DNA from: Clostridia bacterium
GTDB taxonomy: Bacteria > Bacillota > Clostridia > Oscillospirales > CAG-272
Reading direction: 5' to 3'
Length of the DNA: 20,238 nucleotides
Assembly: GCA_017612655.1 (NCBI GenBank)
Contig: JAGAFM010000062.1
Location: 1-20,238 of the forward strand
The notes under the pieces were generated by a model. The model made no database searches. It had not been told where the DNA came from and was given only the letters and a program-made list of their open reading frames with translations. This document shows positions 9,201-15,135 of this stretch, in pieces. The position numbers and the translations under genes were made by a program. How positions within the stretch are numbered: position 1 is the stretch's first letter; each line of letters begins with the position of its first letter.

Positions 9201-9306
9201 CGACCAGATAACCGTTCTTCCTCTTTTTCTTCTTGGGATCTTCGAGAGATTCCTCGGACAATTCCAGTTCCTGATCCGGTTCCGGTCCGATAAGAAGCTT
9301 TTTCAT
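6208..9306 (-). CDS. YfhO-family multi-spanning membrane protein
   Basis: A 1032-residue polytopic protein of the YfhO family (PF09586-type), whose Bacillus members contribute to glycosylation of envelope polymers such as lipoteichoic acid; the function here is inferred from the family. A lysine-rich cytoplasmic N-terminus (24-30) precedes TM1 (about 32-57). The conserved DLNAQYVYYFEAF loop (66-78) and NWSRSLGGEF (91-100) follow, then about a dozen hydrophobic segments, a large extracytoplasmic region rich in beta strands (about 500-870) and a last TM (about 880-905). The final 120 or so residues form a very acidic, low-complexity tail. The ribosome site GAGGTG is close upstream, the promoter is at 9386-9414, and pcrA follows after 65 bases. 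Confidence 0.9.
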   Translation of the reverse strand: MKKLLIGPEPDQELELSEESLEDPKKKKRKNGYLVGAFLLPATILFLVYLLVEVFPFGERSVLTLDLNAQYVYYFEAFRKAITEGGSLIYNWSRSLGGEFLGIFSYYLCSPFSFIVALFPKEMMTEAIFTILLCKCGMCGLFMALYLRVSKKVSSYTAILFGTIYGVCSYGVIQGMDTMWIDSMYLAPLIMLGCEWIVEKKSPLLYCITLCLEMLSCYYIGYMMSIFMVLYFLYLALFKTENQTPRKFIGAGLRFALYSLIAVAIAAILLIPAYYGLTFGKLEFQDTNYSFFQRFDFLDFLAKLLPSSYDTVRPEGLPLVYSGVLSLIFVPLFFLTPGISAKNKVGAGLLTVTLVLSMNMSTVDIFWHGLSKPNWLNYRYSFLLCAFLITLAAEAFSRLDGTGESTVTVDQPEEGPPSHPVPYIWILGVAALLFILILLIQHADYSFLDDLSSIWVALGFLGAYLLLLFPISRRKESAWRARVVILSLCAMELLISGTCDMIGLHEDVTLTKRQPYVDFQARFRPVVDFVSESDDGLYRMEKTVHKKVNDNLALGIRGISHSTSDLNASVIKILNQYGYASRSHWSKYLGGTPVSDSLLGIKYIIAEEEISDLYSEFYSNGDLTVYENPYALGVLFTSDPSILEYDLESTTTPFIRLNEIVTRMLGETETIELFKPLSVRATDTTNLDLSFVSEHRKYSPTNTGKDASLTYHVSVTNDNQMFLYIPSTYPREVSLELNGDGWGSYFGNETRRIVSLGTMEPGDTLSLKVTLKDDNLYLRTNVDYFWYLDEELFAEIMPRLTEKSAEIQSWDDTNISATISVSENPSLLLTSIPYDEGWNVEIDGEPQQIVRAMGAFVAVDLSLVSAGAHSVTMHYMPRCYIYALFISIGGILLLILVTIVAKLLRTARTRAKEIETETVSDPNKDNSLYELLEELKTEEKKPETDPDAPPSDTKYVHVPDQPQTMELDSDELSSLGVFLDEIEDSDALSVPEEEKAPSEDPVPDSGTENDANPPDEEKQISSAEDFPAAPQE

Positions 9307-9385
9307 TACACACCTCGCTGCAAACCCGGATTAGCATGTTTCAAAATGAGATCGAAAAACGACAATTCCACTACATGTTCTGTTT

Positions 9386-9414
9386 ATTGTAGCATACTTT
9401 TTTGTTGAAATCAA
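9386..9414 (-). promoter_or_regulatory. Sigma-A promoter for the yfhO-pcrA-SPFH operon
   Basis: On the minus strand: -35 TTGATT (9409-9414), 17-base spacer, -10 TACAAT (9386-9391) with TGC immediately before it (extended -10). Predicted start near 9379 gives a leader of about 73 bases to the ATG at 9306. Confidence 0.8.
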
Positions 9415-9428
9415 CTGTTTTCTCTTTC

Positions 9429-9938
9429 TTAGGGGTTCGGTGCAGACCCCGTCGTTTTTTTCGTTTCCGGAAGCGGTCTGCATTTTGCCGTATACTCGTC
9501 AACCGTGATCCTCAGGACGGTGACTACGGAAACGAGCCGCTCCGTAAAGGAAAAATCCTGTCCGGTCTGGGTTTTCATAAAGAGCGACATCATTTTCGTT
9601 TTTTCTTCGGGGTTTTCGATAATTTCAATGGTGCCGCGGCCGATGAGAGAGGAATAGGCGGTTCCGAACTGACAGGGAAGATCTCCCGAGAAGGGAATGA
9701 CGTCGCATTCCATCTCGAAACAGCAGAGGCCGTTATTTCGAATCACGTCCAGTTTGTACCCTTTTACCGAACTGTGAAGGTACAGAGTCAGCCGATCATC
9801 GTTCAGCTCATATCCGTAGTTCATGGCCAAAACGTAAGGCATTCCCTGATCGACCAGACCGAGGTGGAGAATTTTGCATTTGTCCAGAATGGATCGGATG
9901 GCGTCCCGATCCGTTACTTCCAGTTCACGACGTGTCAT
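9429..9938 (-). CDS. Pyridoxamine 5'-phosphate oxidase-like flavin-binding protein
   Basis: A 169-residue split-barrel FMN-binding protein of the PNPOx-like family (the NimA-type, often called 5-nitroimidazole resistance-like). It begins MTRRELEVTDRDAIRSIL, typical of this family, with LHLGLVDQGMPYVLAMNYGYE (strand pair facing FMN), LYLHSSVKGYKLDVIRNN (phosphate-binding loop HSS..G.K) and CCFEMECD, then SLIGRGTIEII. The start at ATG 9938 is supported by AAAGGA upstream; an open frame extending to 10004 would cross the terminator at 9958-9997 and is not used. Its substrate is unknown. No promoter is visible between the terminator and the start, so expression is probably read-through (see findings). 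Confidence 0.85.
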   Translation of the reverse strand: MTRRELEVTDRDAIRSILDKCKILHLGLVDQGMPYVLAMNYGYELNDDRLTLYLHSSVKGYKLDVIRNNGLCCFEMECDVIPFSGDLPCQFGTAYSSLIGRGTIEIIENPEEKTKMMSLFMKTQTGQDFSFTERLVSVVTVLRITVDEYTAKCRPLPETKKTTGSAPNP

Positions 9939-9957
9939 GACATTTCCTTTCCTTTTT

Positions 9958-9997
9958 GAGAAAAAACAGCGGATCTGACGGGAATCGTCAGATCCGC
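9958..9997 (-). terminator. Strong intrinsic terminator after the Tic20-like gene
   Basis: Perfect 12-pair stem GCGGATCTGACG (9969-9980) and CGTCAGATCCGC (9986-9997) with 5-base loop. On the minus strand it is followed by TG and six T (9961-9966). It lies between the Tic20-like gene and the PNPOx-like gene. Confidence 0.9.
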
Positions 9998-10023
9998 CCG
10001 GCAAATCGATTCATGCCGACAGA

Positions 10024-10413
10024 TTACTTCAGCAGTTTGAAGCTTCCGATCAGGGGCAGCTCTTTTGCGCGGCCGTTCACGGCATTGATAATGCCAAGTA
10101 CGGCAAAAACGAGGAAGAGAATGGAAGCGAGGAAAAGGAGAATGGAGAAAAGGATGCCGAGAATCGGGATGGCGGTAAGAATGCTGAGAACGACGCAGAC
10201 CACGATTTCGCAGATGGCGAGAACGAGGCCCTGATTGCAGTGGAAACGGGCAAACTTGGAGTCTTTCGCTGCGAAGAGCGGGATGAGGACGAGCCAGGAC
10301 AGATAAGCGAGAATCGCCATGACTTTGTTGTCCTGAATATCTTTTTCGTCCATCTGATCCGTGACATCCTTGGTGTTGTTAAGATCGTTCAGTTTCTGGT
10401 TCAGATCTGCCAT
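10024..10413 (-). CDS. Small Tic20/DUF4870-like integral membrane protein
   Basis: A 129-residue protein. The N-terminal third is hydrophilic and Asp-rich (MADLNQKLNDLNNTKDVTDQ), then KVMAILAYLSWLVLIPLFAA (TM1), a FARFHCNQGLVLAI loop typical of the Tic20/DUF4870 class, and two long hydrophobic segments, with the C-terminus NAVNGRAKELPLIGSF. FHxxQGL and G.AKELPLIG are shared features of that class, whose function is not established. The start at ATG 10413 follows GGGAGG with normal spacing; the in-frame ATG at 10437 lacks a ribosome site. It has its own promoter (10494-10522) and terminator (9958-9997), so it is probably monocistronic. Confidence 0.85.
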   Translation of the reverse strand: MADLNQKLNDLNNTKDVTDQMDEKDIQDNKVMAILAYLSWLVLIPLFAAKDSKFARFHCNQGLVLAICEIVVCVVLSILTAIPILGILFSILLFLASILFLVFAVLGIINAVNGRAKELPLIGSFKLLK

Positions 10414-10493
10414 TTGAAATAACCTCCCGAAAAGCATTCAAAACGGTGCGCATTCGGCCCGTCTCCGGACCAGCAAGCGTTTTCTTCGCACTC

Positions 10494-10522
10494 ATTATAC
10501 TTGATTCATCCGAAAAAATCAA
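10494..10522 (-). promoter_or_regulatory. Near-consensus sigma-A promoter for the Tic20-like gene
   Basis: Minus strand: -35 TTGATT (10517-10522), 17-base spacer, -10 TATAAT (10494-10499). Start predicted near 10487, leader about 74 bases. The leader can form a 6-pair hairpin (10456-10461 with 10466-10471) closed by a GAGA tetraloop. Confidence 0.85.
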
Positions 10523-10562
10523 GTAGTACGAGGAAAAAACGGAAGAACGGGCGTGAAAAAGG

Positions 10563-11813
10563 CTACGGGAACGGATGGCCGACCGGGGGAAAGTCGGTCT
10601 TTTCTATTTTTTCCTCGCAAAGGCGGAATACCGTGGTCGCCGATCCCGCAAGGAGGATCCGGTCAGGGGAAGTATGACGCACAATTCCTTCATACTGACT
10701 GGAAAACCGTTTTCGGATGTTTTCCTCCCCCTGAGGCGCCAGAACCCAGTCCGCCTGGACGAATGCGTACCAGTCTTCCAGGTCGTTGATGACATGATGG
10801 GCTGCCTGAAGGAAATGGCAGGGACGGAGGGACTCTCCGAACCGTTCGGTCAGGATTCGGCAGTTTGCCCGTTCCGCGTCTCCCATAATCAGGGTCCGAA
10901 AACCCTCGGTTTCGATCTTCAGGATGACGGAGGTTCCGTTGAAGGAGTAACGGTCTCTCCGGCCTTCGTAGAGATCTTCCCCCGTCAGGAGAATCTCGAT
11001 CCCGGCATTTCCGATCTGCAGGAGTTCCCCTGTGTGTGCCTTGTGACAGAGAGCGTCCGGCGCCAGAAGACGCAGGTCCTTCTTGACCTGATCGACGCAG
11101 GCCGACATTCCCGGGAACGAACGGGGAGGAAAGTTAAACAGCATTCTCTTAAGGACGAACAGACCGGGATGCGTTCTCATGAGGATCGGAAGGAATTCCA
11201 TATGATCGTCATGAGCGTGCGTGCAGATCCACAGGGCGATCCGAATTTTTTCCCCTTCTTCGGCGCACGTCAATTCCCGGACGCGTTTTACGAATTCCTC
11301 CATTGCGTCTTCGGTCGCCTGTTCCCGGATTCCGCCGTCAATGATGATCAGTTCACTGGTGCGCAGCCGGAATACGTACATCATTCCGCAGTCTGCGCTG
11401 AGGCCGCGGATCATGGGGCCGTAGTAGAGGGAAAACTGCATCAGTTCGGTGTCCGGGCGGATGAAGACGGGATCCTTCTCTGTGAAGACGTTTACGGGGA
11501 CTCCGGATCGGTCGAGCACGATACGCGTCTCTCTTCTGGCAGGGGTGTAGTAGGAATGCACCATCCCGTATTCCGTGAGAAATGTTCGATAGAATCCTGA
11601 CGGAACGTCCCGCAGGAAGACGGTTTGATAGCCCCGTTGCTCCAGACCCGTACAGTAGGCGAGGTATTCCTTTCGGGATGTATTGCGGATCCGCTTCAGA
11701 AAGGACGTGGTTTCCGACACTCCGCCGGAATCGTCCTCAATGCCGCATCCGGAATTGATAAGCTGCCTGCGGGAAACCCCTCCCGGGTAGATAAAAACCG
11801 AATCAAAATCCAT
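10563..11813 (-). CDS. Metallo-beta-lactamase-fold hydrolase (ComEC-like MBL domain)
   Basis: A 416-residue protein. The metal motif CTHAHDDH (198-204; His199, His201, Asp203, His204) identifies the MBL fold, and NGTSVILKIETEGFRTLIMGDA (292-313) followed by QAAHH (336-340) resembles the MBL domain of ComEC/Rec2-type proteins rather than true beta-lactamases. The first 120 or so residues lack a domain I recognise; YYTPARRETRIVLDRSG within it looks like a small strand-rich cap. No signal peptide is evident, so it is likely cytoplasmic. The start ATG 11813 is preceded by GAGGA with 8 bases; the open frame to 11897 crosses the terminator and is rejected. The substrate is unknown; nucleotides or phosphodiesters are possible. 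Confidence 0.82.
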   Translation of the reverse strand: MDFDSVFIYPGGVSRRQLINSGCGIEDDSGGVSETTSFLKRIRNTSRKEYLAYCTGLEQRGYQTVFLRDVPSGFYRTFLTEYGMVHSYYTPARRETRIVLDRSGVPVNVFTEKDPVFIRPDTELMQFSLYYGPMIRGLSADCGMMYVFRLRTSELIIIDGGIREQATEDAMEEFVKRVRELTCAEEGEKIRIALWICTHAHDDHMEFLPILMRTHPGLFVLKRMLFNFPPRSFPGMSACVDQVKKDLRLLAPDALCHKAHTGELLQIGNAGIEILLTGEDLYEGRRDRYSFNGTSVILKIETEGFRTLIMGDAERANCRILTERFGESLRPCHFLQAAHHVINDLEDWYAFVQADWVLAPQGEENIRKRFSSQYEGIVRHTSPDRILLAGSATTVFRLCEEKIEKTDFPPVGHPFP

Positions 11814-11852
11814 TTCAGTGATCCTCGAATTAGACGGTCGGGCGGAAAACGG

Positions 11853-11886
11853 AAAAGGGATCGCTGCAGAGAAGGGCAGCGATCCC
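11853..11886 (-). terminator. Intrinsic terminator after the amidohydrolase gene
   Basis: Perfect 11-pair stem GGGATCGCTGC (11857-11867) and GCAGCGATCCC (11876-11886), 8-base loop. On the minus strand TTTTCCGTTTTCC follows. It starts 12 bases after the amidohydrolase stop and closes the presumed asnA operon. Confidence 0.85.
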
Positions 11887-11897
11887 GCAAACGGCAA

Positions 11898-12926
11898 TCA
11901 GAGCAGTTTTTCCATCCCGAAGATTCTGGCGGCGTTGTTGCACATCACGTCTTCGATCTGTTTCCGGGTGAGTTTCAGGGATTCCGCGGCGATACGGAAA
12001 CCGTTGAGTTCCTCGTACATGAAATTGCTGATTTCATCAGAGTCTGATTCCCGCATATGAGGGTCGTTCGAAACATCTCCGTACAGTCCGCGGGGAACCA
12101 CGTTGATATAGGTACCGTTCTCTGCAATCCGGTACATTCTCATTTTGGTGATCGGCATATCGGATCCGAACAGGAAACGGTCGGTTCCGACTGCCTTGAT
12201 GCAGGCTTCCATGGAATAGGAGAGCGTGTTCGCCGTGAAGTCGAACAGCAGGTGCTTGGAGTGCTTCAGCGTTTCAAATGCGTCTCCGACATCCTCGGGA
12301 GCATAGGCGCGGCCTGTGTGGGCGATAATTACCTTGGCATTCGGATAATCCGAATCGATCATCATCATCTGAGCGACGTTGACCGGATCCTTCAGTCTTC
12401 CCGGACGGGCAATGTGCAGGATCGCGATGCCGCCCAGTTCGTTCAGAACTTCCAGATGCTCTCTCGGGAGAAAATCAAAGATGCGGATCTCGTTTGCCGG
12501 AATATAGGACGGAGAATGATTCAGATACGGCTTGATGCCGCAGAAACCTCTGTCCTTGATTGCGTGACAGATTTCTTCCGCGGGCATGGTCGGGTCTGTG
12601 CAGTAGAGAACGGGAAGATTCCGCGCTTTCGCGCACTCCAGAACATAGTTGTTGGCGACCGTTAGGTTTGCGTTGGGTTCCGACATCAGAACCGGGATTA
12701 CGCGTTTTCCGGGGAACATATCCAGATAGGACTGTTCCAGGTCTTCTATGGAACAGTCTTCCGCAACGAGACGCGGCCAGCTCTGCTGCCCGGGATGACG
12801 GAAGGAATCCACCATCTCTTTTTTGTAGACATGGACGTGGTTATCAATCATCGTATCCGGCAGGAAATCCCTGAGTTTTTCCTCATAGAACCGGACGTCA
12901 TAGGGTGTGCGCTGAAAACCGAACAT
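11898..12926 (-). CDS. Amidohydrolase-family TIM-barrel hydrolase (amidohydro_2 type)
   Basis: A 342-residue metal-dependent hydrolase of the amidohydrolase superfamily. Metal and active-site landmarks: DNHVHV (28-33, the HxH), GIKPYL (130-135, a Lys that may be carbamylated or acidic-site related), ILHIAR (169-174, His171), IIAHTGR (200-206, His203) and FGSDMP (253-258, Asp256). The spacing matches the amidohydrolase_2 group, whose members act on ring carboxylates or lactones. The substrate cannot be assigned. AGGAGG lies 7 bases before the ATG. It is 30 bases after the PBP gene, so it is presumably in the same transcript, with the terminator right after it. Confidence 0.9.
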   Translation of the reverse strand: MFGFQRTPYDVRFYEEKLRDFLPDTMIDNHVHVYKKEMVDSFRHPGQQSWPRLVAEDCSIEDLEQSYLDMFPGKRVIPVLMSEPNANLTVANNYVLECAKARNLPVLYCTDPTMPAEEICHAIKDRGFCGIKPYLNHSPSYIPANEIRIFDFLPREHLEVLNELGGIAILHIARPGRLKDPVNVAQMMMIDSDYPNAKVIIAHTGRAYAPEDVGDAFETLKHSKHLLFDFTANTLSYSMEACIKAVGTDRFLFGSDMPITKMRMYRIAENGTYINVVPRGLYGDVSNDPHMRESDSDEISNFMYEELNGFRIAAESLKLTRKQIEDVMCNNAARIFGMEKLL

Positions 12927-12956
12927 GAGAATGCCTCCTATTATTCCCTTAATGGG

Positions 12957-15104
12957 TTATTTTCCGATAGAATAGAACCATTCGTTGAATACGTCACGGA
13001 CACAGATTCCGGAACTGGTCCCGCTCGCACCGTTTTCAATGACGGAAACACAGAGAATGGTCGGGTCGTCCGCGGGTGCGAACGCTGTGAAAATCCCGTT
13101 TGCGCTGGAGGTTTCCTCCCCCTCCGCGGTGCCGGTTTTTGCACCGACCTGGATGCTGTACCCGCTGAAGATCCGCTGCGCGGAACCGGTCTGCGCCACT
13201 TCGACCATGGCATTGACCAGCGTTTCATACGTTTCTTCAGACATTTTTACCGTTCCGACGGCCTGAGGCTGGGAAGCGGGGGGCGCTTCTCCTCCGGAAT
13301 CCGTTATTCCAAGCAGAAAATGAGCCTGATACCGGTTTCCTCCGTTCACTATGGAGGATAGATAGACGGCGAGCTGAACCGGGGTGACAGCCGTGTAGCC
13401 CTGTCCGATTGCCGCCTGAAGCGTATCCGCGCCGGTCCAGGGGAGATGTCTGGAATCCGTATATGCGGGAGAGGACAGGATTCCCGCGCTCTCGGGTAAT
13501 TCCACCCCGGTTTTTTGCCCGAGACCGCAGGATGACATGAACGCGGACATCTTCTTTATCCCCAGAATTCTGCCGACTTCGAAGAAGAAGTAGTTGCAGG
13601 AATTCCGGAGCGCGTCGGTGACGTTGATTTTTCCGTGATTCAGTTTGGAGTCGGATTGCGTGTAGATCCAGCAGCGAGGCTGATAATCGTCGTAGTAGGT
13701 ATAAATCCCCTTGGTGTCGATGATGGTTTCCGGGGTAATGATTCCTTCCTCCAGGGCGGAAGCGGCCACTCCGACCTTAAAGGTGGATCCGGGTGCGTAG
13801 GTCCCCATCAGCGGTCTGTTGAACAGAGGGAGAAGCGGATCAGAAGCCAGTTCCGAATAATGCTCGGAGAAGGAAGTCAGATCGTAGGTGGGATTTGACG
13901 CACAGGCGAGGATTTCCCCGTTCTTCGGGTCCATGGCGATCAGTGCACCGGCGTTTGCGTCTTCTCCGCTGAGTTCCTGTCCCTGACTGATGGCATTCTC
14001 AACGATATAGGCAATGTTGTCCGCCAGAGCGTCTTCCGCTGTCATCTGCAAACCGATTCGAATGGTGAGCCAGACGTCTTTTCCTGGAATCGCCTCCCGG
14101 AGAACGGTCTGACGAACGATTCTTCCGTTTTCATCCTCTTCAACGAGCATTTCTCCGTCGGTTCCGCACAGGACTTCTTCAAAGGCAGCTTCGATTCCGT
14201 CGATACCGACGATTGCATCCATGGGATATCCCAAACCGGCGTAATAGTCAGCCTTCTCGGCAGGGATCTTTCCCGTCCTGCCCAGAATGTGGGATGCATA
14301 TCCGGGATAACAGAAAACCCGTTTGGATTCCGAAACAAAGTCCGTTCCGCGTCCCACCCGGTCCCGTATCACGGCTATCAGAGAGATATCTGCGTCTTTG
14401 GCCAGACAATAGGGATTGACGGAATCGAAAGCGAGGACTTCCAGGTCGTAACGGACGGCGGCGATCCGGTATGAGGTATACTTGTCATAAAGAAGCGAGA
14501 CCGGATTTCCTTCCTCGTCTTCCTCGTAAAGGTGATATCGCCTGAACATGGCGTCCAGAACCGTATCCGCGTCGGAGTCGACCGGAAGATCCATCGCCGC
14601 CAGGTATTTTTCGTATCTGTTTCTGCTGGAAGAGGAAACCCGATCGGTATGGACAAAGAAATACCATCTTCCGTCCGCCATTGACGGGGTGATCGGGAGA
14701 GAGGGCGTGGTAAGCTGTTCCTCTTTCCCCTCGTAGATGGAGAACAGCTGTGCGATGACTTCGTTCGCGTCGCTGTCGGAATGAGGAAAGGTGTCCGCGT
14801 CCAAAACCAGGTTGTAGGTGACCTCATTCCGGACGAGAGGAACGCCGTCCCGGTCCCGGATGATGCCGCGAACCGCCTTGACTTTTACCGTCCGTTTCGT
14901 GACGGCGATACGAACTCCGTCTTCCAGCACTATGGTGCTGTCGGTTTTCAGCAGCTGAAGGCGGGTCAGTTGGAACAGATAGAGTCCGACAACGGCCAGA
15001 AGGAAAACAGCAATTGCAATATAACGGATCAGACCGCCTTTTTTCTCGCGGGATCTTCCGGGATTGTCTCCGTTTTTCCTGGCTTTCTTTTTTTGTTCTG
15101 CCAT
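12957..15104 (-). CDS. Class B penicillin-binding protein, PBP2/MrdA type
   Basis: A 715-residue peptidoglycan transpeptidase anchored by one N-terminal membrane segment (about residues 27-48) after a basic, Lys/Arg-rich cytoplasmic tail. It has the PBP dimerisation domain (about 75-370; RGIIRDRDGVPLVRN near its start) and the transpeptidase domain. All three catalytic motifs are present: SxxK as STFK with Ser440 and Lys443, SxN as SCN (502-504), and KTG (656-658) in GAKTGTAEG. The layout fits elongation-type PBP2 more than FtsI, but no MreBCD/RodA genes are seen here, so the subtype is inferred. The ribosome site AGGAGG (15119-15124) is 14 bases from the ATG, longer than usual. It follows the TerB-N gene by 31 bases. 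Confidence 0.94.
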   Translation of the reverse strand: MAEQKKKARKNGDNPGRSREKKGGLIRYIAIAVFLLAVVGLYLFQLTRLQLLKTDSTIVLEDGVRIAVTKRTVKVKAVRGIIRDRDGVPLVRNEVTYNLVLDADTFPHSDSDANEVIAQLFSIYEGKEEQLTTPSLPITPSMADGRWYFFVHTDRVSSSSRNRYEKYLAAMDLPVDSDADTVLDAMFRRYHLYEEDEEGNPVSLLYDKYTSYRIAAVRYDLEVLAFDSVNPYCLAKDADISLIAVIRDRVGRGTDFVSESKRVFCYPGYASHILGRTGKIPAEKADYYAGLGYPMDAIVGIDGIEAAFEEVLCGTDGEMLVEEDENGRIVRQTVLREAIPGKDVWLTIRIGLQMTAEDALADNIAYIVENAISQGQELSGEDANAGALIAMDPKNGEILACASNPTYDLTSFSEHYSELASDPLLPLFNRPLMGTYAPGSTFKVGVAASALEEGIITPETIIDTKGIYTYYDDYQPRCWIYTQSDSKLNHGKINVTDALRNSCNYFFFEVGRILGIKKMSAFMSSCGLGQKTGVELPESAGILSSPAYTDSRHLPWTGADTLQAAIGQGYTAVTPVQLAVYLSSIVNGGNRYQAHFLLGITDSGGEAPPASQPQAVGTVKMSEETYETLVNAMVEVAQTGSAQRIFSGYSIQVGAKTGTAEGEETSSANGIFTAFAPADDPTILCVSVIENGASGTSSGICVRDVFNEWFYSIGK

Positions 15105-15135
15105 TTTGTTGCTATTTGCCTCCTGCGGGAACGTG

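Noticed and set aside
3147..10468. 13-base identity GGCCCGTCTCCGG at 3147-3159 and 10456-10468
   Set aside because: Both lie in intergenic hairpins, but a few such matches are expected by chance in 20 kb and the flanks differ.
10574..10610. Short GACCG/CGGTC pair with T-rich stretch on plus strand
   Set aside because: Five weak pairs inside the MBL coding end, with no plus-strand transcript expected there.
10575..11600. Plus-strand open frame (341 codons) opposite the MBL gene
   Set aside because: The minus-strand gene has a clear MBL motif set; the opposite frame has none.
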